Shown here in pieces: positions 45,516-54,682 of a stretch of DNA of 64,000 nt. Made by a program: the position numbers and the translations under genes. The DNA is from Rhodopirellula sp. (GTDB lineage: Bacteria > Planctomycetota > Planctomycetia > Pirellulales > Thermoguttaceae). The notes below the pieces were generated by a model, which saw only the letters and a program-made list of their open reading frames with translations, ran no database searches and was not told the DNA's origin. The DNA lies in the NCBI GenBank assembly GCA_012728855.1, contig JAAYEH010000080.1, positions 1 through 64,000 on the forward strand, read 5' to 3'. How positions within the stretch are numbered: the first letter of the stretch is position 1; every line of letters starts with the position of its first letter.

Positions 45516-46021
45516 CTCATTTGCCCAATCCGGCACGATTTTGAAAACAGTTTTTTGACCAAGTCGAGCAAGGCCGGAGCGTGCGACGACTGGGGGCTTC
45601 CGAGATTCAAGACCGGCCCTTGAAGCTCCCGGATCATCTCGGGGGCATCCGTATGCATCCAGCGAGCATAGAACTCGCGGCTCTCCCAGCCCCAGGCAAT
45701 GACTGCTTCGGGGCTCCGCAGCAGGTTGGCCAGCAACTGCGCATCCAACTTGTCGGTCTTGAAGCGGCGTTGTATCATAGCTCGCAAGCGAAGGGGATGG
45801 GCTAGGAGGATGGTGCCGTAGGGACGAAGCAGGTCGTACAGCCACCGATAGGTGCCGCTTGCTTCGATCACAACCCGCAACGTGCCAAGCCTTCTGATGG
45901 TTTCCACGATGAACGCCGTCCCCTCACACCGGATCGTGACCGCGCCTTTGGCTTCTCCCGCGTCGTTGACAGCCGCGATGACCACGGTCGCCCGGTGAAG
46001 ATCGATACCTACGTGCCACAT
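45512..46021 (-). pseudogene. N-terminal fragment of an IS110-family transposase
   Basis: The 169-residue frame begins MWHVGIDLHRATVVIAAV (first Asp of the DEDD motif), then VVIEASGTYRWLYDLLRPYG (Glu) and FKTDKLDAQLLANLL (two Asp), the RuvC-like catalytic domain of IS110 enzymes. After about residue 115 similarity is lost, and the Transposase_20 C-terminal domain with its Ser is absent. The remainder (WESREFYARWMHTDAPEM) is unrelated sequence that I do not recognise. The element is truncated and not expected to move. Confidence 0.8.
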
Positions 46022-46083
46022 AATAGGCTCCTTGTTTGGTGGACTTTGGATGGGTTACACACCTCAAACTTAGTCCACCAGCA

Positions 46084-46530
46084 GGGGGCTGTGACGGGGC
46101 AGGCTTCGCGGTGCTCGACAGCCACTTCCATTTGCTGGTTCGCCTTTCCAGCGAACGGGCAGCAGCCTGGTCGGATGAGGAAGTGGTGCGACGATGGGAA
46201 CGGTTGTTTCCTCCGCGCGGCAAGGATCGCAAGCCCCTGGCCGCTCGGAGATGATCGCAAGCGGGGTGCGCGGCGCGTTGGTTTGCTGGAGGGCTTTTCG
46301 TTGGGGAGTTACCTTCAGCTTGCAGACTGGAACAGCCGCTTGATCCGTCAGGGAAAGGCGCGCGTGACCGCCGAGGTGGCATCGATCCTCGACCGCCTGG
46401 GAACCAGCGCGGAGGTGTGGCAGAAAACGATGGGCTGCTTGTTCTCGCGTCCGCGAACCTGGGGCGTGGCCTTTGCGTTTGGGCGGCAGCGTTTGCAGGA
46501 GGCCGCCGCCCGGCGAGGCTGCCATCACCT
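46084..46530 (+). pseudogene. IS200-like (HUH) transposase remnant with internal deletion
   Basis: The first piece reads FAVLDSHFHLLVRL with the HUH metal motif, then SDEEVVRRWERLFPPR. The coding signal then jumps frame at about 46240 and resumes as GLLEGFSLGSYLQLADWNSR, VASILDRLGTSAEVW and RRGCHHLANLNGCP, the C-terminal part of the same transposase family. About 150 residues, including the catalytic Tyr region, are missing between them. Together with the IS110 and UroD fragments it forms a decayed island. The stretch 46531-46918 shows no gene I can support. Confidence 0.65.
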
Positions 46531-46918
46531 GGCGAATCTCAACGGCTGTCCGACGTCAGCCGAGAGCCCCAGTCGTTTTGGCTTCACCTTCTGCGGCGAG
46601 GATTCCGCGCGCGGCAGAAGGGAACTTTGCCGAAAACCGCTACTCACGGGAGTCTTGTCGCCGTGAGGCGGCGCTCTCGTTGTTACTGATCGTCAGAACG
46701 AAGTAGTCGGCGGGATCCACCGGCCGTTTCCCGCGTAATTGCCCCGACCAATTCCGAATGAAGCTGCCGTGTTCAGCGTCATCGCATTGCGTATCCTTGT
46801 TCCCTTGAATGGATGTCAAACTTCGGCAGTACGGCTTTGCGGCCGGGGCAACGAGGTGATACACTTGGCTGCGACGGTCCCCTCTCGCACAAACCCCTTT
46901 TTCGCGAGGTGATGAACC

Positions 46919-47075
46919 ATGCACGAGACAACCGGCAAAGCTACGGCGCGGAATTCGCGCCGCGAGTTTTTCGCATCCGGCGGGGCAATCGCGGCCGGAA
47001 TCTATCTGGGAGGCCCGGCTATTGGCCGAGCGGCGGCGGTGGAAACGCTGGCCATCAATGGCGGCCGCAAGGCCC
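46919..47075 (+). pseudogene. TAT leader and first residues of a DegT/DnrJ/EryC1 aminotransferase gene
   Basis: An ATG after TTCGCGAGGTG opens RNSRREFFASGGAIAAGIYL, a twin-arginine leader, followed by ETLAINGGRKA, the typical first residues of DegT/DnrJ/EryC1/StrS proteins. Similarity ends there. The frame runs on, without a stop, into the ceramidase-like gene, whose own Sec leader begins at 47126. The fragment is the start of a lost gene. Confidence 0.5.
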
Positions 47076-47125
47076 ACCACAAAGACACGGTTTCTATTCG
47101 AAATCTCATGCCAGGGAGAAATGCC

Positions 47126-48565
47126 ATGCGATGGCCGTTCATGTGTGCGATCGCGTTGTTGTTGGGGTCGCAATTGCAGCCAGAAGCGTTGCCGGCCGAG
47201 CAATCGCGCGTGTTTCGCGTGGGCCTCAGCCAGGTTGATATCACGCCTGAGAAACTGCCCGTTTCGATGTTGGGGAGCTTTTCAGACCGCCCGGCCACTT
47301 CGGTCCATGATCCGTTGTACGTGCGCACGCTGGTACTGGATGACGGAACACTCCGCGTGGCGATTGCCGTGTGCGACATCTGCGCGGTCCCGCGCGAACT
47401 GTTCGACGAGGCGAAACGACGTGCCGCGCAGTCCACGGGCATCCCGCCACAACAGATGTTGATGGCGGCCACGCACACCCACACGGCCCCGGCAGTGGTC
47501 GACCTGCTTGACGCGGTGCCGGTCGATGCCGAATACACCAGGCTGCTGGTGGCCAAGATGGCCGAGGGGGTCGAAAAGGCCGCTGGCCGGCTGGCCCCGG
47601 CCGAAATCGGCTGGGGTCTCGGCAGCCTCCCCGAGGAAGTCGGCAATCGCCGTTGGCTGAAGAAGGAAGGAACGATTCCGCCCAACCCCTTCGGTGAAAC
47701 CGGCGATCGGGCCCAGATGAATCCGAGTGCGGGCAGCCCGGACCTCGTCCACCCGGCCGGCCCCACCGACCCGGACGTGTCGCTGCTGTCGGTCGTCGAG
47801 CCGGGCGGCCGGGCGCGGGCACTGTTGGCCAATTACTCGCTGCACTACGTGGGCGGTATTCCGGCCGGCATGCTCTCGGCCGACTACTTCGGCGAATTCT
47901 GCGGACAGATCCGGCAGCGACTCGCTCCCGACGCCGGGCCGGACGAATTCCTCGGCATCCTCAGCAACGGCACCAGCGGCGACATCAATAACATCGACTT
48001 CCTCAAGCCGCGTCCCAGAGCCGAGCCCTTTCAGCGGATCCGCGAGGTAGCGGGCCGCGTGGCCGACGTGGCGGCCCAGGCCCAACGCCAAGTCAAGCAT
48101 CAGGCGTGGGTGCCCCTGAGCATGGTCGAGCGGGAGATCGAAGTGGGCGTACGCAAGCCCAACGCCGAACAGCTTCAGCAGGCCCAGGCACTGCTGGCCG
48201 ATCTCAAGGAGAAAGCCCACGGTCCGGTCCCCGAATACTACGCCAGGTCCAGCCTGCGATTGAGCCAATGGCCGGACACGGTGAAGATCAAGCTCCAGGC
48301 CCTGCGGATCGGCGATCTGGCCATCACGGCGATGCCCTGCGAAGTGTTTGCCGAGATTGGGCTGGAGATCAAGCGCCGTTCGCCGCTGCGGCCGGTTTTT
48401 GTGATCCAATTGGCCAACGGCTACAACGGCTATCTGCCCACGCCGCAACAGCACGCCCTGGGCGGCTATGAAACGTGGCGTGCGCCCAGCAGCTATCTGG
48501 AAGTCACTGCTTCGCGCAAGATGACCGAGACGCTGCTGGAGATGCTGGCCGAATTGGCGCGCTAA
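47126..48565 (+). CDS. secreted neutral/alkaline ceramidase N-terminal-like protein (paralogue)
   Basis: The protein is 479 residues from the ATG that starts a Sec leader (MRWPFMCAIALLLGSQLQPE), with GGGAG 9 bases ahead. The core is the ceramidase N-terminal fold: VGLSQVDITPEKLPVSMLG, IAVCDICAVPRELFDEAK, LMAATHTHTAPAVVDLL with the metal-binding His cluster, ANYSLHYVGGIPAGMLSADYFG and LSNGTSGDINNIDF. The C-terminal end IQLANGYNGYLPTPQQHALGGYETWRA parallels the gene at 23321. The frame is open upstream to 46919 through an aminotransferase leader fragment, so a fused longer product is possible. No typical C-terminal ceramidase domain is present. Confidence 0.83.
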   Translation: MRWPFMCAIALLLGSQLQPEALPAEQSRVFRVGLSQVDITPEKLPVSMLGSFSDRPATSVHDPLYVRTLVLDDGTLRVAIAVCDICAVPRELFDEAKRRAAQSTGIPPQQMLMAATHTHTAPAVVDLLDAVPVDAEYTRLLVAKMAEGVEKAAGRLAPAEIGWGLGSLPEEVGNRRWLKKEGTIPPNPFGETGDRAQMNPSAGSPDLVHPAGPTDPDVSLLSVVEPGGRARALLANYSLHYVGGIPAGMLSADYFGEFCGQIRQRLAPDAGPDEFLGILSNGTSGDINNIDFLKPRPRAEPFQRIREVAGRVADVAAQAQRQVKHQAWVPLSMVEREIEVGVRKPNAEQLQQAQALLADLKEKAHGPVPEYYARSSLRLSQWPDTVKIKLQALRIGDLAITAMPCEVFAEIGLEIKRRSPLRPVFVIQLANGYNGYLPTPQQHALGGYETWRAPSSYLEVTASRKMTETLLEMLAELAR

Positions 48566-49251
48566 ATAACCATGCACGATTCCGGGAGTAGAACGGTCGT
48601 GTGGCACTGCTTGGAGTTGAAAGGGTTCTCCATCCATCTCGACCGACTTCGTCGGGCCCCTGTCCATAGGCAGACACCATGAACGAAAGGCGGCCCGCGC
48701 CGCCATGCACGGCTATCAAGTGCGTCGGCGGCGGCCCGGGCGGGCTGGAAATCGAAGTGGCGAACCTCTGGCCCAACCGGCTCATCGGCGACGGAACGCT
48801 CCCAAAAGAGAAACGGCGGACGTCGACGAACGTCAGAACCTACGAAACGCCCTTGCCGCCTCGCGCCGAATATCGAACCTACGGTTGCCGAATATGTGGT
48901 GCTCGCCGGGAGAGCAACTCGCCCCCGACATTGCTCCCCTCGGGTTTGCTCGGGCCGGTGAGGATTCAGGCGGCGGAGAGGGTTTCTCTCCAAGAACGGT
49001 CAGGGAGCAGCACACGGTCTTGCCCCACACGCGGAACTTGCTGCCTCGACGATCTCCGGTTACAACTTGGGGAATGAGGAGTCCTGGAACCTATCCAGAT
49101 CGATTGGCCGGTGTGGCCGCTGTGACCATAGTCCTTTTCCGAAAGTCGCTTCGGCCGGTCGGGTGCCTGCCGATCCATGTCCCACGCGATGCCGCGAGCC
49201 GGCAGCGGCGGAGCAACGTGGTTGCGGGTTAGTGTGAAAGGAAGAACGCCC
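48566..49251. other. intergenic stretch without a recognisable gene
   Basis: This 686-base stretch contains open frames on both strands, but none shows a start with a ribosome-binding site, a domain or a leader. I see no repeats or palindromes of note in it. Confidence 0.5.
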
Positions 49252-50682
49252 ATGATGCGAACATTCGCCGGAATCATCGCACTGCTCCTCGCCGCGCCGG
49301 GATCGGCTGCCGAGAAGCCGAACATCGTGCTGATCGTCTCGGACGACCAGGGCTACAACGACCTGGGCGTGCTCGGCGACCACATCATCACTCCCAGCCT
49401 CGACCGTCTGGCGCGGGAGGGGGTGCGGCTGACGAACTACTACGTGGCCTGGCCCGCCTGCACGCCCAGTCGCGGCGCCTTCCTCACGGGGCGCTACCCG
49501 CAGCGCAACGGCATCTACGACATGATCCGCAACGAGGCGCCGGACTACGGCTACCAGTATCCGTCCGAGGAATACGCGGTTACCTTCGAGCGGATCGGCG
49601 GCATGGACGTCCGCGAGATTCTCTTGCCGCAGATGCTCAAGAAGGCCGGCTACTATAGCGGGATTTTCGGCAAGTGGGATCTGGGCGTCCATCGGCGGTT
49701 TTTGCCGTTGCAGCGAGGATTCGATGAATTCTACGGATTCGTGAATACGGGCATCGACTACTACACCCACGAGCGCTACGGTGTGCCGTCGATGTTCCGC
49801 AACAACGAGCCGACCACCGAGGACAAAGGAACCTACTGCACCTACCTGTTTCAACGGGAGGCCGTCCGGTTCGTGCGAGAGAACAAGGACCGGCCCTTCT
49901 TCCTCTATCTCCCCTTCAACGCTCCGCACGGCGCCTCGAGCCTCGATCCCAAGATACGCAGCGGGGCACAGGCGCCGGAGCAGTGGCGGAAAATGTACCC
50001 GGAATTGTATGCCAAGGAAGGCGATGTGGAGGCAACGCGCTATGGGCGTCCGGCGACGGTCGCGAACAAGCCCCTAAGGAAGACCAATTACCTCGGGGCG
50101 GTGACCGCTATGGACGCTGCCATTGGGGAGGTGCTCAAGCTGCTGGACGAAAACGGCCTGGCGGAGAAGACGATCGTGATCTTCTTCTCCGACAACGGCG
50201 GATCGGGCGGGGCCGACAACGCGCCGCTGCGCGGCCACAAGGGGCTCGTATTCGAGGGGGGTGTGCGGGTCTGCTGCCTCGTTCGTTATCCGGCGAAAAT
50301 CCCGGCGAGCTCGGTGAATGGAGAGTTCCTGACCTCGCTGGAGTGGTTGCCGACGCTGTTGAACCTGGCCGGCGTCGCGCCGCCCGAGGGCCTCGTGCTC
50401 GACGGCTTCGACATCATGCCCGTGCTGGCCGGAGGGAAACCGTCTCCGCGGCGCGAAATGTATTGGAAGCGCCGGGCGAAGGAGGCTGCGCGAGTGGATG
50501 ACTGGAAATGGATTCGCAACGAGAGCGGCACCTTCCTCTTCGATCTGGGGGACGACCCGAGCGAGCAGAAGAACCTGGTCGAGAAGGTGCCGGAAAAGGC
50601 GTCGCAGATGCAGGCGAAGTTCGAGGGGTGGTTGAAGGAGATGGATGCCGCGGAGCCGCGGGAGCCGTTCAAGGATTTTTAG
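49252..50682 (+). CDS. secreted sulfatase (type I, formylglycine)
   Basis: The protein is 476 residues, with ATG after AAAGGAAGA; a Sec leader (MRTFAGIIALLLAAPGSAA) follows. The sulfatase N-terminal motif is KPNIVLIVSDDQGYNDLG with metal-binding Asp residues. The formylglycine site is CTPSRGAFLTGR (Cys70), matching CxPSR. Further marks are GKWDLGVHRRFLP, FSDNGGSGGADN (metal Asp-Asn) and GHKGLVFEGGVRV. It would hydrolyse sulfate esters, probably of polysaccharides, in the periplasm after activation by a formylglycine-generating enzyme, which is not encoded here. Confidence 0.94.
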   Translation: MMRTFAGIIALLLAAPGSAAEKPNIVLIVSDDQGYNDLGVLGDHIITPSLDRLAREGVRLTNYYVAWPACTPSRGAFLTGRYPQRNGIYDMIRNEAPDYGYQYPSEEYAVTFERIGGMDVREILLPQMLKKAGYYSGIFGKWDLGVHRRFLPLQRGFDEFYGFVNTGIDYYTHERYGVPSMFRNNEPTTEDKGTYCTYLFQREAVRFVRENKDRPFFLYLPFNAPHGASSLDPKIRSGAQAPEQWRKMYPELYAKEGDVEATRYGRPATVANKPLRKTNYLGAVTAMDAAIGEVLKLLDENGLAEKTIVIFFSDNGGSGGADNAPLRGHKGLVFEGGVRVCCLVRYPAKIPASSVNGEFLTSLEWLPTLLNLAGVAPPEGLVLDGFDIMPVLAGGKPSPRREMYWKRRAKEAARVDDWKWIRNESGTFLFDLGDDPSEQKNLVEKVPEKASQMQAKFEGWLKEMDAAEPREPFKDF

Positions 50683-50770
50683 AGTATGGTAAGTGGGTTG
50701 CGGGCTGGCCTCCGGGGTGTTATGGTCAAACTGGAAAGCCTGACGTACAACAACCACGAAGGAGTTTGCC

Positions 50771-52252
50771 ATGTCCATGCATCAACGGTCTACCAGCAGC
50801 CGGCGTGCGTTTCTTGGCCAGATGGCCGCGGCTGCCGCTGCCGGCTCCATTTCGTTTCCCGTTTCGGCGCGGATCGGCCGCGCCGCCGAAGCAGCCGCGC
50901 CGATCGATCTTGGCTCGCGGCGCGAGCTGTTCGTGGATGATTTCCTCGTTGCCCGCATGGACGGCGCGGAACTGAAACCGCACAAGCCCCAGCCGCGCGA
51001 GGTAGCGCTGGTGTGCGACGCCCCCTGGGAAGGCAATATATCCGCCTACTACACGTTCTTTGCCGACGACGACCGCTTTCGCACCTACTACCGCGGCGCG
51101 CATTTCGACGAGAAGGCCAAGAAGACGACGCATCCGGAGGTCACCTGCTATGCGGAAAGCCGCGACGGAGTGCATTGGGAGAAGCCCGAACTGGGCATTT
51201 GCGAGTACAACGGCTCGAAAGAGAACAACATCGTCTGGACCGGGCCCGGCACCCACAACTTCGCGGCCATGAAAGACGGCAATCCGGCCTGCGAGCCCGG
51301 GGCTCGTTACAAAGCGTTGGCGGGCGGAACGACCACCGTCAACGGCAAAAAGAAAGGCTGCCTCAACGCGATTCAGTCGCCGGACGGGATTCATTGGAAG
51401 ATGCTGTCCGAGGGGGTGATCACCGACGGCGCTTTCGACTCGCAGAACCTCGCCTTCTGGGACGCCGAACGAGGCGAGTACCGCGCCTATTGGCGGATCT
51501 TCACCGCGGGCTATACCGACGAACGAGGCTGGAAGCCGGGAGGCGTTCGGGCCATACGCACGGCGACCTCGAAGGACTTCATCCACTGGTCCAACCAGGC
51601 CGATCTGAAATACGTCGACTCGCCGCACGAGCATCTCTATACGAATGCCGTCCTTCCCTACTTCCGCGCGCCGCACCTGTTGATCGGCTTTCCCACCCGG
51701 TTTCAGCCGAAGACCCAGCAGGTAGAACCGGTCTTCATGACGAGCCGCGACGGCACGCTCTTTCGTCGTTGGAATGAGGAACTCATCCCGATCACCGCCC
51801 CGGAGGATCGTGACGGCAACCGCAGCAACTACATGGCCTGGGGCCTGCTTCAGCTTCCCGGCGACGACCGCGAGTTGTCGGTGTATGCGACCGAGGCCTA
51901 CTACGCCGGCCCGGCGAGCCGCGTCCGCCGCTTCACCTTCCGCACCGACGGCTTCGTGTCGGTCCACGCCGCCGGCCAAGGCTCGCTGCTGACCAAACCG
52001 CTGACGTTTTCCGGGGCCAATCTCTCGATGAATATCGCCGCCAGAGGGAGCGCGCGGGTCGAGTTGCAGGATGCGGCAGGCAAGCCATTGCCCGGCTTCG
52101 CGTTGGACGACTGCTCGCCGATCACGGGCGACTTCATCGACCACGTCGTGAGCTGGAAAGGGGGGGCGGATTTGGGCAAGGTCAGCGGCCAGCCCGTGCG
52201 GCTCCTCGTGGTGATGAAGGATACGGACCTGTTCTCGATGCGATTCCAGTAA
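50771..52252 (+). CDS. TAT-exported glycosidase-like five-bladed propeller protein
   Basis: The protein is 493 residues. The leader (SSRRAFLGQMAAAAAAGSIS) is of TAT type. The mature part begins LGSRRELFVDDFLV and then shows repeated strand patterns of the GH32/43/68-like propeller: AYYTFFADDDRFRTYYRG, YAESRDGVHWEKPELG, AIQSPDGIHWKML, AFWDAERGEYRAYWRIF and TSRDGTLFRRWNEELIP. A C-terminal jelly-roll-like segment follows. Proteins with this ELFVDDFLV start are frequent in planctomycetes and are annotated only as glycosidase-like. Catalytic acids cannot be assigned. Confidence 0.8.
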   Translation: MSMHQRSTSSRRAFLGQMAAAAAAGSISFPVSARIGRAAEAAAPIDLGSRRELFVDDFLVARMDGAELKPHKPQPREVALVCDAPWEGNISAYYTFFADDDRFRTYYRGAHFDEKAKKTTHPEVTCYAESRDGVHWEKPELGICEYNGSKENNIVWTGPGTHNFAAMKDGNPACEPGARYKALAGGTTTVNGKKKGCLNAIQSPDGIHWKMLSEGVITDGAFDSQNLAFWDAERGEYRAYWRIFTAGYTDERGWKPGGVRAIRTATSKDFIHWSNQADLKYVDSPHEHLYTNAVLPYFRAPHLLIGFPTRFQPKTQQVEPVFMTSRDGTLFRRWNEELIPITAPEDRDGNRSNYMAWGLLQLPGDDRELSVYATEAYYAGPASRVRRFTFRTDGFVSVHAAGQGSLLTKPLTFSGANLSMNIAARGSARVELQDAAGKPLPGFALDDCSPITGDFIDHVVSWKGGADLGKVSGQPVRLLVVMKDTDLFSMRFQ

Positions 52253-52379
52253 GCAACGGTGACCAAGGCCCTGTCTCGCGAGGCCTCCGGCGCGTATACT
52301 TCAACAAAGGCCCGCGTGACGTCGGGCCTGATCGTCCCATGTTGTTTTTTCAACCACCCGCCAAGATGGCAGAATCCGC

Positions 52380-52450
52380 AGCAGCCCGGCTGCTGGCCAT
52401 CCGATTCCCGTAGCGTCTGGCCGTTGCCCGATGGTAGCAGCCGGGCTGCT
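52380..52450. repeat. inverted pair of AGCAGCC(C/G)GGCTGCT palindromes
   Basis: The 15-base unit at 52380-52394 is repeated on the opposite strand at 52436-52450, with 41 bases between. The pair ends 48 bases before the nadA ATG. It is the same unit as the cluster upstream of the M24 peptidase gene at 25960-26024. Confidence 0.65.
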
Positions 52451-52498
52451 TAGCATTATGGCGGGTGATTGTGTTTTTTCGCACTTGCCGGCCCCATC

Positions 52499-53644
52499 AT
52501 GCCTTCAACACACGACCAGACGGCATCCCCAGCTTTCGACCTGGCGCCTTACAAGTCGCTGGACAACGAGGAACTCACTCGCCGCATCAACGCCGTCCGC
52601 GAGGAAATGGGGTCGCGGCTGTTGATCCTGGGGCACCACTATCAGCAAGACGAGGTGATTGCGCTGTCGGACCTTCGCGGCGACAGCTACAAGCTGAGCG
52701 AATTGGCCGCGAAGGATGAACAATGCCGGGCGATCGTGTTCTGCGGCGTCCATTTCATGGCGGAAACGGCCGATATCCTGGCGAATCGGCCCGAGCGGCT
52801 GGCCCGCTCCGGGGGGCGGCGGGTGACGGTCGTTCTTCCCGATATCGCCGCGGGCTGTTCGATGGCCGACATGGCCGAAATCGAGCAGGTGGAGGAGTGC
52901 TGGGAGCAGCTCGGCGAGGTCGTCGATTGCCGCGATATTCTGCCGGTGACTTACGTGAACTCCGCCGCGTCGCTGAAGGCGTTCTGTGGCCGGCACGGCG
53001 GCATCGTCTGCACGTCGGCCAACGCCCGCGCGGTGCTCGAGTGGGCCTTCGCGCGCCGCAGCCGGGTGCTCTTTTTCCCGGATCAGCACCTCGGCCGCAA
53101 TACGGCCCTGGCCATGGGCATTCCGTTGGAGCAGATGCCGATCTGGGATCCGCGCCGCGACGAGTTGGGCGGCAATGAGGAGGAGGCGATCGAGCGGTCG
53201 CGCGTGATTCTTTGGAAAGGGCATTGCAGCGTCCACCAGATGTTCCGGCCCGAGCACGTCGATCAGTTTCAGCGGCAGTATCCGGGGATCAAGATCCTCG
53301 TCCACCCGGAATGCATGATGGAGGTGGTAGCCAAGGCGGATGTGATCGGCTCGACGGGCAAGATCATCCAGGCGGTGGCAGAGGCCCCGGCGGGCACGCG
53401 CTGGGCCATCGGCACCGAGTTGCACCTGGTGCAGCGGCTGAAGCATGAGCATCCCGAGCAGGAGATTCACTTCTTGTCGCCGGTGGTCTGCATGTGTGCG
53501 ACCATGTACCGCATCGATTTGCCGCATCTCTGCTGGTCGTTGGAGAACCTGGCGGCGGGCACGCCGGTCAACGTGATCGAGGTGGAGCAAGAGGTCGCGG
53601 AACATGCCTTGACGGCGCTGGAGCGGATGCTCGAGGTGAAGTAG
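52499..53644 (+). CDS. nadA: quinolinate synthase
   Basis: The protein is 381 residues. NadA motifs are LLILGHHYQQDEVIALSD, FCGVHFMAETADIL (first cluster Cys), PDIAAGCSMADM, FFPDQHLGRNTA, WKGHCSVHQMF, VHPECMMEVV (second Cys), GSTGKIIQ, GTELHLVQRL and VVCMCATMYRIDL (third Cys). The enzyme condenses iminoaspartate with dihydroxyacetone phosphate to quinolinate, using a 4Fe-4S cluster, in NAD synthesis. nadB and nadC are not adjacent. The ATG at 52499 is preferred to an upstream in-frame ATG that lies in a Cys/Phe-rich non-conserved stretch. Confidence 0.95.
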   Translation: MPSTHDQTASPAFDLAPYKSLDNEELTRRINAVREEMGSRLLILGHHYQQDEVIALSDLRGDSYKLSELAAKDEQCRAIVFCGVHFMAETADILANRPERLARSGGRRVTVVLPDIAAGCSMADMAEIEQVEECWEQLGEVVDCRDILPVTYVNSAASLKAFCGRHGGIVCTSANARAVLEWAFARRSRVLFFPDQHLGRNTALAMGIPLEQMPIWDPRRDELGGNEEEAIERSRVILWKGHCSVHQMFRPEHVDQFQRQYPGIKILVHPECMMEVVAKADVIGSTGKIIQAVAEAPAGTRWAIGTELHLVQRLKHEHPEQEIHFLSPVVCMCATMYRIDLPHLCWSLENLAAGTPVNVIEVEQEVAEHALTALERMLEVK

Positions 53645-53872
53645 CGCTGCTTCCTGGTTCCGGTCGGATAACGGCAGCGGTTGTCCCGCCTGTTCCCTTT
53701 GTGCGGCCTCGAACCGTGGCGGAACGACGCCTTTTGGTTCTCGTCGCTGTCTTTTCGCTTTTTTGTATCCCAGAATCTTATGGAGCGTCTGCGGGATCCG
53801 CTCCGGTGGGGCGAGGATCCCCGAAACGCTCAGACGGCCTATTTCTTGGTACACACCGACATGGAGGCCCGC

Positions 53873-54397
53873 ATGGCGACGGCGAACTGTGCCCCCCCCA
53901 GCGCCTTGGCTGCCGATCCGACCCAGTTGAAAGCCATCATTCGTGCGGTAGATAGCTGCCTGACCATGTGCGACACCCGCGCGCGGTGCGTGGGCATCTC
54001 CACGGTGCCCAACCGCGACCCCGGAAGCGTCACCGGGATGATCGGCGTCCACGGCGAGGTCTCCGGATTCGTCACCGTCAACATGGCGGAACAGGCGGCG
54101 AAGTCCGTCGTCGGCGGACTGCTCCAAGACCACTTCGAACGGCTCGATTCGCAGATCATCGATGGAATCGGCGAAATCACCAACATCATCGCCGGCGGAA
54201 TCAAGAGCGGTCTGGCGGGCAGTCCCTGGGCCTTCGGCAACGTGACGGTGCCTTCGGTGATCGTCGGTCACAATTACCAGATCGCTTACGCCAAGGGGCT
54301 GCAGTACCTGTCGGTTCTCTTCGAGCACGACAACAGTGAAACGTTCCTGCTCGACGACCGGCTGATCCAGGTGGCCGTTTCTCTGATCCGGTTGTAA
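53873..54397 (+). CDS. CheX-like chemotaxis phosphatase-domain protein
   Basis: The protein is 174 residues. The second of two nearby ATGs is chosen because GGAGG lies 5 bases ahead. The CheX fold is indicated by GSVTGMIGVHGEVSGFVTVNM, AAKSVVGGLLQDHFERLDSQI, and the catalytic-helix motif DGIGEITNIIAGGIKSGL (ExxN), then VTVPSVIVGHNYQIAYAKG. CheX/CheC-type proteins dephosphorylate CheY-P. No chemotaxis genes are close by, so it may serve another response regulator. It follows nadA by 228 bases. Confidence 0.83.
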   Translation: MATANCAPPSALAADPTQLKAIIRAVDSCLTMCDTRARCVGISTVPNRDPGSVTGMIGVHGEVSGFVTVNMAEQAAKSVVGGLLQDHFERLDSQIIDGIGEITNIIAGGIKSGLAGSPWAFGNVTVPSVIVGHNYQIAYAKGLQYLSVLFEHDNSETFLLDDRLIQVAVSLIRL

Positions 54398-54412
54398 GAA
54401 TCCCTAAGAAAA

Positions 54413-54426
54413 CGGGGACAGGCACC
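54413..54426 (-). repeat. half copy of the palindromic-element core
   Basis: CGGGGACAGGCACC is the reverse complement of the GGTGCCTGTCCCCG core found in copies A and B. No matching second arm follows, so it is a remnant; a perfect hairpin of different sequence lies 70 bases downstream. Confidence 0.45.
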
Positions 54427-54495
54427 CTCGCCTTGCTTCCGAGATTTCCCGTCAATCTGACAGAAGCGGCACGTGGTTTTCCTGTATCGGAAAGA

Positions 54496-54558
54496 CGGCA
54501 ACAGAGAAGAGGAACCCGTACTCTGTGTTCAAGTACGGGTTCCTCTTCTCTGTTGCCG
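54496..54558 (+). repeat. 27-bp perfect inverted repeat hairpin
   Basis: The arm at 54496-54522 (CGGCAACAGAGAAGAGG and on to CCCGTACT) is exactly inverted at 54532-54558, with a 9-base loop. Pairing continues imperfectly for about 8 more bases on each side (CGGAAAGA / CTTTTCCG). It lies between the convergent CheX and SpsF genes and would form an extremely stable RNA or DNA hairpin. Confidence 0.85.
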
Positions 54559-54644
54559 CTTTTCCGCGGGATGCGAACATGTCCGCTGTTTCGATCACTG
54601 TTTCCACCGATTGGGAATCGCGCGAAGGAACCCACGAATTCTTC

Positions 54645-54670
54645 GGAGGAGCCCGTTTTTTTGGGCCTCC
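54645..54670. terminator. possible bidirectional terminator between convergent genes
   Basis: GGAGGAGCCC and GGGCCTCC flank a run of T (GTTTTTT), just past the stop of the minus-strand cytidylyltransferase gene. The T run sits in the loop and not after the stem, so the call is tentative. Confidence 0.3.
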
Positions 54671-54682
54671 AGGGCGACGGCT

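Noticed and set aside
46640-46800. Minus-strand reading IRNWSGQLRGKRPVDPADYFVLT that looks protein-like
   Set aside because: Too short and without a recognisable family; it may be a further gene scrap of the 45.4-46.5 kb island but cannot be supported.
48705-49232. Plus-strand open frame of 175 codons
   Set aside because: Arg-rich, no ribosome-binding site, no domain or leader, and it overlaps the leader of the sulfatase gene in another frame.
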